DNA of 64,000 bases from Streptomyces aculeolatus (GTDB lineage: Bacteria > Actinomycetota > Actinomycetes > Streptomycetales > Streptomycetaceae). The translations under genes and the position numbers were made by a program. Below the pieces are notes generated by a model, which saw only the letters and a program-made list of their open reading frames with translations, had not been told where the DNA came from and did no database searches. Below are positions 1-8,815 of the stretch, piece after piece. The stretch covers positions 62,001-126,000 of the forward strand of contig NZ_JAINRD010000005.1 of NCBI RefSeq assembly GCF_020400605.1, read 5' to 3'. Within the stretch, counting starts at the first letter, position 1, and each line of letters starts with the position of its first letter.

Positions 1-51
1 CTGTCGTACTTCTACAAGATCCGCGACACCTGCAAGGCCCGTACGCCGTGA
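1..51 (+). CDS. C-terminal end of an unidentified protein (partial)
   Basis: Only the last 16 codons and a TGA stop lie in the window, entering in frame at base 1. The tail reads LSYFYKIRDTCKARTP. It is directly followed by a strong GC hairpin, which supports it as a true gene end. Nothing in so short a tail identifies a family, so no function is assigned. Confidence 0.6.
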   Translation: MSYFYKIRDTCKARTP

Positions 52-60
52 GCCGCCCGC

Positions 61-94
61 GGCCGCGCCGGGGCGTGCGCGCCCCGGCGCGGCC
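61..94. terminator. Perfect 15-bp GC hairpin between converging genes
   Basis: GGCCGCGCCGGGGCG at 61-75 is the exact reverse complement of 80-94, with a TGCG loop. It lies 9 bases after the stop of the partial plus-strand gene and 24 bases past the stop of the minus-strand pucR-type gene, so it can serve as a bidirectional terminator. There is no T-tract, as is common for Streptomyces terminators. Confidence 0.75.
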
Positions 95-118
95 CGGCGC
101 GGCCCGTGGGGGCGCGCC

Positions 119-1975
119 CTACGCCTTGAGGGCCAGCCACAGCTCCATCCGCGTGTCCGGGTCGTCCAGCGAGCGCCCGAGGATCTCCTCGACCCGCCGC
201 ATCCGGTAGCGCAGCGTGTGCCGGTGCACCCCGAGGTCGGCCGCCGCGGCGTCCCACTGCCCGTGCCGCGACAGCCACGCGCGCAGCGAGGCCACCAGGT
301 CGCCGCGGCCCCGCTCGTCGTGCTCGCGCAGCGCCCGCAGCGTGCCGTCCGCGAACGCCTGCACCGCGTCGTCAGCCAGCAGGTCCACCACCGAGCCCGC
401 CGTGACGTCCTCGTGCTCGACCAGCACCCGGCCGCGCCGCCGCGCCACCGACAGCGCCTGCTCCGCCTGCTTGTACGCCACCGTCACCACCGCGGGCCCC
501 GCCGGCGCCGACACCCCGGCGACCAGCGGCAGGGCCCCCTGCCCCGCGGCGGACCCGCGGGCCTGCCCCACCGCGCCCGGGTGCGCGGCCTCGACCCGCC
601 CGGCGTGCTGCGCCGCCGCCTCCGCGACCGCGCCGCCGTCCGTGGCCAGCACCACCAGCCGCCCGGCGTCGGGCACCGCGAGGAACGTCTCGCCGGCCCC
701 GGCCGCCGCGGCGTCCAGCGCGTCGGCCAGTTCCCCCAGCGCCTCCGGCAGCGGCTCCGGGTCGCCCTCCCCCACCGGCGCCACCGGGACGGCGGCGTCG
801 GCGACGAGGAGGCGTACGGGCGCGTCCAGCAGCCCGCCGTACAGCGGTCCCGCGACGGCCCGCGCGTGGTCGGGCTGGCCGGCGAGGAGCAGCCGCAGGA
901 CGGCGGTGCCGAGGCGCTGCTCGGCGGCGGAGAAGGCGCTGGAGCGCTCGGTGACGAGGGTGAGGAGGGAGACGGCGGCGTGGACGGCGTAGCGCTCGGC
1001 GGGGGCGAGCTTGCCGCCGGTCCCGACGGCGAGCACGCCGCAGCAGCGGCGGCCGGAGCCGAGGGACTGCAGCTCGACGCGGTCCTCGGCGGCGCCGGCG
1101 GCGGTGTCGGCGGTGCCGCGCCGGGGGGCGGCACCGTTGCCGGCGCTGCCGCCGCCGGCGGTACGGCCGGACGGGGCGCCTCCGGACGAAGCACCGGACG
1201 CGGCCCCGCGGGCCGTACCGCCAACGGCGGCAGCCGCGGCCGTGCCGCTGCCCGCGTCCGGTGCCGCGGCCCCCTCCGCCGCACCTTCCGCGGCGCCCTC
1301 CGCCGCTTCCTCCGCGCCCTCCGGCTCCTCTGCCCGTACGCCCGCCACCACCGCGCTCGCCGGCGCCGGCCGCCGCCGCAGCCGGGCCGCGTCGCCCTTC
1401 AGTGCCTCCGCCCGCGCCTCCGCCCGCGCCGGGGACACCGCGAGCACCTCGCCCGCCGTGTCGTACAGCGCCGCCCAGCCGCCCACGTGCGCCGCGAGCC
1501 GGCTGACGACGGTCGCCGGCCCCTCCGCGCCGAGCGCCGCCCGCGTCAGGTCCCGCTGCGCCTCGAAGCCGCGGGTCAGCGCCCGGTACTGGTCGGCGGC
1601 GATGGCCGCGGAGACCACCTTGGAGATGGCGATGAACGGCGTCGTCCGCGGCACCTCCAGCAGCGGCACCCGCGCCTCCCGGGAGGCCGCGAGCAGCGCC
1701 TCCGGCGCCGTCTCGTAGTTCACGCCGACCCCGAAGCCCACCCCGACCACACCGGCGTCCGCGAGCCGCCGCATGTAGCGGCGCATGGCGTCGGCGTCCT
1801 CGACGTCGAGCTTGAGCGCGGTGGTCAGGATCAGCTCGCCGCCTTCGAGGTACGGCACGGGGTCTATCAGTTCGCTGGTCTGCGCCCAGCGCACGGTCAC
1901 GGCCAGGTCGTCGGCCCCGGTGAGGACCGAGAGCTTGAGGGTGGGATGGCGGACGAGCGAGGCGAGCGTGGGCAT
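119..1975 (-). CDS. PucR-family transcriptional regulator
   Basis: 618 residues. The N-terminus (about 8-130: LVRHPTLKLSVLTGADDL, ELIDPVPYLEGGELILTTAL) is the PucR-type sensor domain. The last 60 residues (WDAAAADLGVHRHTLRYRMRRVEEILGR) are the PucR C-terminal helix-turn-helix. Between them sits an unusual Ala/Gly/Thr/Ser-rich low-complexity stretch of about 80 residues (around 215-295) that looks like a flexible linker. PucR proteins regulate purine, GABA, proline or other nitrogen-compound catabolism, and several lie beside the genes they control. GabT is encoded 4 kb away, so GABA use is a reasonable but unproven target. The ATG at 1975 has an AGAAGG just upstream. Confidence 0.85.
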   Translation of the reverse strand: MPTLASLVRHPTLKLSVLTGADDLAVTVRWAQTSELIDPVPYLEGGELILTTALKLDVEDADAMRRYMRRLADAGVVGVGFGVGVNYETAPEALLAASREARVPLLEVPRTTPFIAISKVVSAAIAADQYRALTRGFEAQRDLTRAALGAEGPATVVSRLAAHVGGWAALYDTAGEVLAVSPARAEARAEALKGDAARLRRRPAPASAVVAGVRAEEPEGAEEAAEGAAEGAAEGAAAPDAGSGTAAAAAVGGTARGAASGASSGGAPSGRTAGGGSAGNGAAPRRGTADTAAGAAEDRVELQSLGSGRRCCGVLAVGTGGKLAPAERYAVHAAVSLLTLVTERSSAFSAAEQRLGTAVLRLLLAGQPDHARAVAGPLYGGLLDAPVRLLVADAAVPVAPVGEGDPEPLPEALGELADALDAAAAGAGETFLAVPDAGRLVVLATDGGAVAEAAAQHAGRVEAAHPGAVGQARGSAAGQGALPLVAGVSAPAGPAVVTVAYKQAEQALSVARRRGRVLVEHEDVTAGSVVDLLADDAVQAFADGTLRALREHDERGRGDLVASLRAWLSRHGQWDAAAADLGVHRHTLRYRMRRVEEILGRSLDDPDTRMELWLALKA

Positions 1976-2220
1976 GGCACCTTCTGGCTGCTGCGGCGGC
2001 CGGGGCCGCCGTGCTGTTCGTGACTGTCTGCGCGACCGCCTCGGCCCGGGCCGGTTCGTACGCGACCGACCCTGACCGCCCCCGTCCGACCCCGGCGGGC
2101 CACTGCCCGCGGGATCCGACGATCCACACCGCCCTCCGGCCGTCGCGGAGGTCTCCGACCGCTTTCAGACTGCCGCTCTGTCTTACGCCGCTCCGTATGA
2201 ACGGCTCTCGCCATTGTGCC

Positions 2221-4461
2221 TCAGCGGTGCAAGTCGACGAGCACCGGAGGCGTCCGCTCACCGCCCACGGTGGTCACGGAGAGCACCGCGTGCCCGGGCG
2301 GCAGCGTGTTCGCCAGCTCCGAGGCCGACCAGCGCTCCCGCTCCACCGTGCGCACCGTCACCGAACGGCTCGTGGCTTTGGTACCCGTGAACACCTGCCG
2401 TACCCATCGGACCAGCCGCCGGATCAGCCCGCCGGAGACCTTCGGGACGTGCGTGACGTCCTCCGCCTCGACCCACTCGGCGCCCCACGCCTCCGCGAAG
2501 TGCCGGCCGTCCCAGGTGCTGACGCCCGTCAGCACCATCCGGCAGCCGACCGCGGCCAGCAGCGGGCCGCGCACCGGCTCCGCCACGTCGGCCATGCCGT
2601 GCAGCCCGAGCACCACGCCGGCGTGCGCGGCGCGCAGCCGGCTGATGGCCCGTACGGACTCGGGGCTGGCGGTGCGCGCGGCGTCGTCGAGGACGAGGGC
2701 GGCGAAGAGGGAGCGGTCCGAGCGGGCCGGGGCTGCGGCGGTGAACTGGGCGAGGAGCAGCCGGGCCAGCACGCGGGACGCCTCGGCGTGCGTCCCCTCC
2801 GGCAGCACGATCCGCACCCGCATCGGGTGCTCGAGCGCGCGCATGGAGAACTGGCGGCCGCGGCCGCGGGTGTCGAAGAACCGGGCGAAGGCGGGGCGGT
2901 CCAGCACCGCGAGCCGGCCGGCGAGGAGTGCGCCGATGTCGCCGGGGCGGGAGAGCTGGCGCTCGCGGGCGTCGAGCTCGCGGAGGGCGGCGACGGCGCG
3001 GTCGGCGGCGTAGGCGTCTTCGCCGTCGTGGGTGCCGCCGGCGCCGCCGGTGCCGCCGTCCGGGCCGCCGTACGGCTTGCCCTCGGCGACGGCGGTGCAG
3101 TCGCGCCGCAGGGCGGCGAGGGCGGCGCGGTCGCCGTCGAGGAGGCCGCGCAGCTCGGAGACGCCGGGGAGGGAGCCGTACGCCGCCTGGTAGGCGCCGA
3201 TGAGCTGGCCGAGGGCGGTGACGGCGGGGCGGGCGTGCGCCCAGTCGGCCTCGTCGCCGCCGAGCAGGGCCTCGGCGAGCAGGGCGGCGGCCTCGTCGGG
3301 GTCGGCGGTGCCGCCGTAGAGGTCGAGGTCGTGCGGGGAGGAGGGATCGGCGATGCGGATGACGACGTCGTACGCGTCGTCGTCACCGAGCGGCGCACCG
3401 GCGGCGCCGACGACGACGACGGCGGCGCGCCCGGCGAGGGCCTGGAGGCAGAGCAGCTCGGCGACGGGGCCGGTGACGCGGTCGCCGATCACGTTGCCGG
3501 CGGGGCCGACGGCGAGTAACCCGGTGCCGAGGAGCCCGGTTTCGAGGGCGACGGCGCCGCCGCGGTAGGCGTGCGGGTTGCGCTTGTCGTCGGGGGCGGC
3601 GCCGACGCGGACCTGGCCGGTGACGAGGTCGTGCCGGTAGGCGCGGCGGCCGATGTCGCGGAGGCCGGAGGGGTGCGGGCAGGCGGCGGGGCCGTCGCGG
3701 CGCACGGAGTCGGCGAACGCCCGCAGCCGCTCGGGGCGGGCCCGTACGGACTCCCAGGCCCGGCCTATCCGCGCCAGGTCGACGTCGTTCATCCCCCCGG
3801 CCCGCGCCGCCCCGCCCAGCACCTCGGCCTCCCCCACCAACCCGGCAGCCCGCAACTCAGGCCAGGCCACAGGATCCTCAGCCTCGGCTTCCTCCGGACT
3901 CCGGTCGGCCTGCGGGTTGCTGAGGACCGGTGCCAGGAATCGGGTCCACACCTCCTGCCACCGCCCGGCGCGGCCGAAGACGTACACGAGAAGCAGGATG
4001 AAGAGTCCGTAGTAGATGTAGCCCGCGACGACCATCGGGGCGGATCCCCGCCAGGAGTCCAGCGTGATCCAGTCGAACGGCCACAGCCAGATGGTGATGA
4101 CGCCGTTCCAGCACAGCGACCACACGATCAACCCGCTGAGCAGAGCAAACGCGGCACCGCCGAGCAGCTGTCGATCGGAGATCCGGTCCGGCTCCTCAGG
4201 CGGCCGCGGTACGTGCCCCAACCGCCAGATCCCCGGCCCCGCCTCCGGCCGCGGCGTGCGCATCCACCGGACGAACGGGTTCTCCCACGCTTCGGCCCCG
4301 CCGCCCTCCGCCGCACCGGGCGCCGCACCCGGCAGCCCTCCCCGGGACTGCGGCGGCACCGCGGGCGCGATGGGCGGCTGCGCGGGCCACGCGGGACGAC
4401 GAGGTCGATCCCCGTGCTCCGGTCCCGGCTTCCGCGGGCCGAGTCGGCCGTCCTCGCCCAT
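2221..4461 (-). CDS. Membrane protein of the streptomycete 'ATP/GTP-binding' type
   Basis: 746 residues from the ATG at 4461, chosen because GGAAGGAAAG lies 8 bases upstream; an upstream ATG at 4551 would add 30 unlikely Arg/Gly-rich residues. The first 90 residues are Pro/Gly-rich. Two membrane segments follow (about 101-127 and 143-163), then a large cytoplasmic part. That part contains a Walker-B-like LFAALVLDDA but no canonical P-loop, so the usual 'ATP/GTP-binding' label should be treated with caution. The layout (two N-terminal helices, large cytoplasmic domain) recalls TraD/TraG-type coupling proteins, but there are no conjugation genes nearby. It is upstream of the PucR gene on the same strand with a 245-base gap. 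Function unknown. Confidence 0.7.
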   Translation of the reverse strand: MGEDGRLGPRKPGPEHGDRPRRPAWPAQPPIAPAVPPQSRGGLPGAAPGAAEGGGAEAWENPFVRWMRTPRPEAGPGIWRLGHVPRPPEEPDRISDRQLLGGAAFALLSGLIVWSLCWNGVITIWLWPFDWITLDSWRGSAPMVVAGYIYYGLFILLLVYVFGRAGRWQEVWTRFLAPVLSNPQADRSPEEAEAEDPVAWPELRAAGLVGEAEVLGGAARAGGMNDVDLARIGRAWESVRARPERLRAFADSVRRDGPAACPHPSGLRDIGRRAYRHDLVTGQVRVGAAPDDKRNPHAYRGGAVALETGLLGTGLLAVGPAGNVIGDRVTGPVAELLCLQALAGRAAVVVVGAAGAPLGDDDAYDVVIRIADPSSPHDLDLYGGTADPDEAAALLAEALLGGDEADWAHARPAVTALGQLIGAYQAAYGSLPGVSELRGLLDGDRAALAALRRDCTAVAEGKPYGGPDGGTGGAGGTHDGEDAYAADRAVAALRELDARERQLSRPGDIGALLAGRLAVLDRPAFARFFDTRGRGRQFSMRALEHPMRVRIVLPEGTHAEASRVLARLLLAQFTAAAPARSDRSLFAALVLDDAARTASPESVRAISRLRAAHAGVVLGLHGMADVAEPVRGPLLAAVGCRMVLTGVSTWDGRHFAEAWGAEWVEAEDVTHVPKVSGGLIRRLVRWVRQVFTGTKATSRSVTVRTVERERWSASELANTLPPGHAVLSVTTVGGERTPPVLVDLHR

Positions 4462-4675
4462 GTTCTGCTCTTTCCTTCCGCGGGGCCCGGCCCGATTCCG
4501 GGTCCGGCCCTGACCTTGCGTCCCTGCGCCCCGTCCGGCGCCGACCGGCAACTCCGCGCCGTCCCGCCCAACTTAGCGCGTACCGCCCACCGACCCGGTG
4601 CCCGTCCGCGGCGCGCGTCAACCGCTCCCGCCCGGCCCGCAGTCACACATCTGCCCCCCGCGTCGTCCTCAAGGC

Positions 4676-5644
4676 ATGAGAAACACCACCTCGGGGACGC
4701 CCCTGCCCGCCGACCCCCCAGGCCACCTCGCGAAGGAGGCGGTGAGCTTGCCGTACGAGGACGAACTCGCCCGGGCCTTCGAGGTCGAGCGGCCCCGTCT
4801 GCTGCGGGTCGCGTACTCCACCACCGGGTCCCTCGCCGAGGCCGAGGACTGCGTGCAGGAGTCCTGGCTGCGGCTGCGCCGTGTGCCCGACCCCCGGGCG
4901 ATCCGCGACCTGCGCGGCTGGCTCACCACCGCCGTCGGGCGGCTCGCGCTGGACGCGCTCGGCAGCGCCCGCTCCCGCCGCGAGCGGTACGTGGGCACCT
5001 GGCTGCCCGAGCCGGTGGTGGAGCGCGCCGGGGCGGTCGCGTCCGACCCCGCGGAGCGGGTGACGCTCGACGAGGCGGTCAGCATGGCCCTGCTCGTCGT
5101 GCTGGACGAGCTGTCCCCCGCGCAGCGCACCGCCTTCCTCCTCCACGACGTCTTCGGCATGCCCTTCGGCCAGGTCGCCGAGGTCGTCGGCCGCACCCCG
5201 GCCGCCGTGCGCCAACTGGCCTCCCGCGCACGGCGGCACGTCGAGCGGAACCGCCCGCACACGCCCGCGCCGCGGGCGGAGCAGTGGCGGCTGGTGCACG
5301 CGTTCGCCGCCGCCTGCCGGGAGGGCGACCTGGAGGGGCTGGTGCGGCTGCTCGATCCGGAGGTGGCGTGGCGCGGGGACGGCGGCGGGCTGGTCTCGTC
5401 GCTGCCGGGCGTGGTGCGGGGCGCGGAGCGGGTGGCGAGCGGGCTGATCGCGTTCGGCCGCGGGCCGATGCCGCCCGGCTCCCTGCGCGTGGCCACCGTC
5501 AACGGAGCCGCCGGGCTGCTGTTCTACGCGCCGGAGGGGGACGTCTCGGTGGCCTCGTTCACGGTGGACGGCGGGCGGATCACGGCGATCGACGTGCAGC
5601 GCAACCCGGAGAAGCTGACGTCGGTCCGCTACCCGGGGGCGTAG
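4676..5644 (+). CDS. ECF41/SigJ-like sigma factor with C-terminal SnoaL-like domain
   Basis: 322 residues from the ATG at 4676. Region sigma-2 (RPRLLRVAYSTTGSLAEAEDCVQESWLRL) and sigma-4 (LDELSPAQRTAFLLHDVFGMPFGQVAEVVGRTPAAVRQLASRARRH, written here in part) are clear. After about residue 205 comes an NTF2/SnoaL-like domain ending in VDGGRITAIDVQRNPEKL. That fused domain is typical of ECF41-type sigma factors, in which it modulates activity in place of a classical anti-sigma factor. The start is uncertain: AAGGAGG at 4733-4739 lies 8 bases before an in-frame TTG at 4748, a far better ribosome site than that of the ATG, and family members usually begin close to this point. Divergent from the membrane protein gene. 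Confidence 0.85.
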   Translation: MRNTTSGTPLPADPPGHLAKEAVSLPYEDELARAFEVERPRLLRVAYSTTGSLAEAEDCVQESWLRLRRVPDPRAIRDLRGWLTTAVGRLALDALGSARSRRERYVGTWLPEPVVERAGAVASDPAERVTLDEAVSMALLVVLDELSPAQRTAFLLHDVFGMPFGQVAEVVGRTPAAVRQLASRARRHVERNRPHTPAPRAEQWRLVHAFAAACREGDLEGLVRLLDPEVAWRGDGGGLVSSLPGVVRGAERVASGLIAFGRGPMPPGSLRVATVNGAAGLLFYAPEGDVSVASFTVDGGRITAIDVQRNPEKLTSVRYPGA

Positions 5645-5771
5645 GCGGGGCGCGGGTCCGTGCGCGGTGCGGGTCCGTACGGGCCCGGCGCCGCCGCCGC
5701 GCCCCCGTACGCCGTACGCCCGCGCCCTCCCCTCCCGTGCGCCCCCGCGTTTTCCCAGCTCACCCGCCCCC

Positions 5772-5786
5772 TGTCCAACGTGGACA
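5772..5786. promoter_or_regulatory. Candidate operator upstream of gabT
   Basis: TGTCCA-ACG-TGGACA is a perfect 6-bp inverted repeat with a 3-base centre, 105 bases before the gabT start. TANNNT-like -10 boxes (TAGCAT near 5815, TAGCCT at 5843-5848) follow, so a bound protein would sit just upstream of or over the promoter. PucR or Lrp are candidate binders by context only. Confidence 0.4.
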
Positions 5787-5890
5787 AAGCGACACGGCAG
5801 ACCGCTCCCCCGCGTAGCATGCCCCCACCCGGCGCCCGGCCCTAGCCTGCGAGGGAGAGCATCGTCGTCCGGACCCGGAGGAGATCCCCC

Positions 5891-7249
5891 ATGACCAGCG
5901 CTTCCGCCACCGCAGGCGCCGCGCTCCCCCAGGAGCGGCGGCTTGTCACCCCGATTCCGGGGCCGAAGTCCCAGGAGCTGATGGCCCGCAAGAACGGCGC
6001 CGTGGCACAGGGCGTGGGCACGGTGATGCCGGTCTTCGCCGCCCGTGCCGCCGGCGGCGTCGTCGAGGACGTCGACGGCAACCGGCTCATCGACTTCGGC
6101 GCCGGCATCGCCGTCACGTCCGTCGGCAACAGCGCCGAGGCCGTCGTCCGCCGCGCGTCCGCGCAGCTGGCCGACTTCACGCACACCTGCATGATGGTCA
6201 CCCCGTACGAGGGCTACGTGGAGGTCTGCGAGCAGCTCGCCGAGCTGACCCCCGGGGACCACGCCAAGAAGTCGGCGCTCTTCAACTCCGGCGCCGAGGC
6301 CGTGGAGAACGCCGTCAAGATCGCCCGTTCGTACACCGGCCGCCAGGCCGTCGTCGTCTTCGACCACGGCTACCACGGGCGCACGAACCTCACCATGGCG
6401 CTCACCGCCAAGGACATGCCGTACAAGCACGGCTTCGGCCCCTTCGCGCCGGAGATCTACCGCGTGCCCGTGGCCTACCCCTACCGCTGGCTCACCGGCC
6501 CCGAGAACTGCGCAGAGGAGGCCGCGGCGCAGGCCATGGACCTGATCAGCAAGCAGGTCGGCGCGGAGAACGTGGCGGCGATCGTCATCGAGCCGATCCT
6601 CGGCGAGGGCGGCTTCATCGTGCCGGCGCCCGGCTTCCTGCCGCGGATCGCGCAGTTCGCGAAGGACAACGGGATCGTCTTCGTCGCGGACGAGATCCAG
6701 TCCGGCTTCTGCCGTACGGGGCAGTGGTTCGCCTCCGAGGCGGAGGGCGTCGTGCCCGACCTCATCACCACCGCCAAGGGCATCGCCGGCGGGCTGCCGC
6801 TGGCCGCGGTCACCGGCCGCGCGGAGATGATGGACGCCCCGCACGTCGGCGGCCTCGGCGGCACGTACGGCGGCAACCCGGTGGCGTGCGCCGCCGCGCT
6901 CGGCGCCATCGAGACGATGCGCGAGCTGGACCTGAACGCGAAGGCCCGGCGCATCGAGGAGATCATGAAGAGCCGGCTGCTGGCGCTCCAGGAGAAGCAC
7001 GGGGCCATCGGCGAGGTGCGCGGGCGGGGTGCGATGCTTGCCATCGAACTGGTCAAGCCGGGGACGAAGGACCCCGACCCGCAGCTGACGGCGGCGCTGG
7101 CCAAGGCGTGCCATGCGGAGGGGCTGCTGGTGCTGACCACCGGGACGTACGGGAACGTGATGCGCTTTCTGCCGCCGCTGGTGATCGGCGAGGACCTGCT
7201 GGCCGAGGGGCTGGACATTCTGGAAGGGGCGCTCTCGCGGAACGCGTGA
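5891..7249 (+). CDS. gabT: 4-aminobutyrate aminotransferase
   Basis: 452 residues, class-III PLP aminotransferase. It transfers the amino group of GABA to 2-oxoglutarate, giving succinate semialdehyde and glutamate. The PLP lysine is K296 in TTAKGIAGGLP; FADEIQSGFCRTG-type and GGTYGGNPVACAAALG motifs fit GabT. The start at 5891 follows GGAGGAGATCCCCC. It is the last carbon-channelling step for polyamine-derived GABA made by the locus at 23-37 kb. The stop overlaps the GTG of the next gene, so the two may be translationally coupled. Confidence 0.93.
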   Translation: MTSASATAGAALPQERRLVTPIPGPKSQELMARKNGAVAQGVGTVMPVFAARAAGGVVEDVDGNRLIDFGAGIAVTSVGNSAEAVVRRASAQLADFTHTCMMVTPYEGYVEVCEQLAELTPGDHAKKSALFNSGAEAVENAVKIARSYTGRQAVVVFDHGYHGRTNLTMALTAKDMPYKHGFGPFAPEIYRVPVAYPYRWLTGPENCAEEAAAQAMDLISKQVGAENVAAIVIEPILGEGGFIVPAPGFLPRIAQFAKDNGIVFVADEIQSGFCRTGQWFASEAEGVVPDLITTAKGIAGGLPLAAVTGRAEMMDAPHVGGLGGTYGGNPVACAAALGAIETMRELDLNAKARRIEEIMKSRLLALQEKHGAIGEVRGRGAMLAIELVKPGTKDPDPQLTAALAKACHAEGLLVLTTGTYGNVMRFLPPLVIGEDLLAEGLDILEGALSRNA

Positions 7250-8145
7250 GGCAGTCGGTACGGGCACGGCGCACCCCGCGCCGGACGGCGGCGCGGGGTG
7301 CGGAGCGGGCACAGGAGCATGAGCCGGAGCCGCCGCCCCCGCGGCGGCGGGCCGGCGCGGCCCCGGCCGTCCTCTGCTGCGCCGTGCTGTACGGGCTGTT
7401 CGCCTGGCAGGTCGCGGTGGACGGGCCGGTGCGCGAGCTGGACGAGCGCACCGGCCCCGCGTTGTCACGGCACGCCCCGCCGGGCGCGGAGCTGCTGGCC
7501 GACCTGGGCGGGGTCTGGGTGGCGCTGCCGGTGCTCGCGGCGGCGATGCTGTACGCGGTGTGGCGCACGCCGGTACGCGCCGGGGCGCAACCCGGGGGCG
7601 GGAAACGTGCCGCGACCGCCCCCGCGCACCGCGGCACTCCCCCCTCCCGCCTCCCGCACGTCCTGCGCCGCCTCTTGCACCGCTTCCTGCACCACTTCCT
7701 GCGCCGCGTCCCCGCCGCCGTCCGGGTCCCGCTGGTCGCCGGGGCCGCCGCCTTCGCCGTGCTGCCCGCCGTCGTCCTGCCGCTGAAGTCCGCGCAGGCC
7801 CGGCCCGGCCCCAAGGGCCCGCTCGCCGACGACTACGCGGGCTTCTTCCCCTCCGGCCACTCCACCACCGCCGCCGTCGCCTACGGCGCCGCCGTGCTGC
7901 TCCTGCTGCCGCTGGTGCGCTCCCGCGCCGCCCGGCGGCTGCTGGTCGCCGCGGCGGGGGCGGTGGTGCTCGGGGTTGGGGCGGGGCTGGTGTGGCGGGA
8001 GTACCACTGGCCGCTCGACGTGCTGGCGGGGTGGTGCGTGGCGGGGGTGCTGCTCGCCGGCTGCTGGTACGGCGCCGCCCGGCTCACGGCGTACGCCGCG
8101 GCGCGCGTCACTCCGCACGGTGCGGATCCCCTCCGCCGCCCGTAG
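7246..8145 (+). CDS. PAP2-superfamily membrane phosphatase
   Basis: 299 residues from the GTG at 7246, which overlaps the gabT stop (GTGA). The phosphatase motifs are visible as KSAQARPGP, FPSGHSTTA and WREYHWPLDVLAG, corresponding to the three PAP2/lipid phosphatase motifs, with five or six membrane segments. The first motif is shorter than the classic K-x6-RP. It probably dephosphorylates undecaprenyl-PP, phosphatidate or another membrane lipid phosphate. An Arg/His-rich insert (PHVLRRLLHRFLHHFLRRV) precedes the third membrane segment. There is no functional reason to link it to gabT apart from the overlap. Its 3' end overlaps the converging gene by 38 bases. Confidence 0.8.
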   Translation: MRQSVRARRTPRRTAARGAERAQEHEPEPPPPRRRAGAAPAVLCCAVLYGLFAWQVAVDGPVRELDERTGPALSRHAPPGAELLADLGGVWVALPVLAAAMLYAVWRTPVRAGAQPGGGKRAATAPAHRGTPPSRLPHVLRRLLHRFLHHFLRRVPAAVRVPLVAGAAAFAVLPAVVLPLKSAQARPGPKGPLADDYAGFFPSGHSTTAAVAYGAAVLLLLPLVRSRAARRLLVAAAGAVVLGVGAGLVWREYHWPLDVLAGWCVAGVLLAGCWYGAARLTAYAAARVTPHGADPLRRP

Positions 8146-8650
8146 CACCGCCCGGGCCGCCGCCCCGGCCGTCCGTACCACCTGCACCGCCCGGGCCGTC
8201 CGGGCCGTCCGCCAGGTGCGCCGCTGCCTCGTGCATCGCCAGCTCCAGCACCACCGGATCCGTCAGCCGCCCGCTGCCGTCCGGCGGCACCAGCCACCGC
8301 ACCCCGCCCGTCGACCGCCCCGGGTAGGGCACCACGATCCACGTCCCGCGCCCCGCGCTCCGCACCCCCGTACCGACCCACCGCGCGGCGGTCCCCGGCG
8401 GCACGAAGAACCCCAGCCGCTCGTCCGTCACGTCCGTGAGTACCGGTCCCGGCAGGTCGGTGATCCTCGCGACCACGTCGAGGGTCGGCCGCCCCAGCTC
8501 CCCCGGCAGGATCAGGACGTCCCACAACCGGCCGGCGGGCAGCAGCGACACCCCCAGCGGGTTGCGCTCCCACTCCCAGCGGCAGGCCTCGGGCTCGGGC
8601 GCCGCCGACACCAGCCACTCCACCGCGGACTTCGCCCCCGCACCAGTCAT
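8108..8650 (-). CDS. Conserved hypothetical protein
   Basis: 180 residues from the ATG at 8650 (a GTG 3 bases upstream is equally possible; GAGGA lies 6-9 bases before). It has a folded N-terminal part of about 145 residues with no signal peptide or membrane segment (SAVEWLVSAAPEPEACRWEWERNPLGVSLLPAGR, written here as two adjoining pieces), then a Gly-rich disordered tail. I do not recognise a family with known function. It converges with, and overlaps, the PAP2 gene. Coding is supported by the good codon pattern and the ribosome site. Confidence 0.65.
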   Translation of the reverse strand: MTGAGAKSAVEWLVSAAPEPEACRWEWERNPLGVSLLPAGRLWDVLILPGELGRPTLDVVARITDLPGPVLTDVTDERLGFFVPPGTAARWVGTGVRSAGRGTWIVVPYPGRSTGGVRWLVPPDGSGRLTDPVVLELAMHEAAAHLADGPDGPGGAGGTDGRGGGPGGATGGGGDPHRAE

Positions 8651-8815
8651 CACGCAAATTCCTCGTCTCCCCTCGCACCGGTCCCTGGTAGACCGGCTGT
8701 CAGTTACGGAGACAAAGGAGGCCCGCAGCTCTTACAAGCTTTGCCGAAAACGTCGGGGCGGTGTGGATCATCGCAGCTCACGGGGGGCGTACGCCGGGAG
8801 CGTGCCGGGGGTGCG

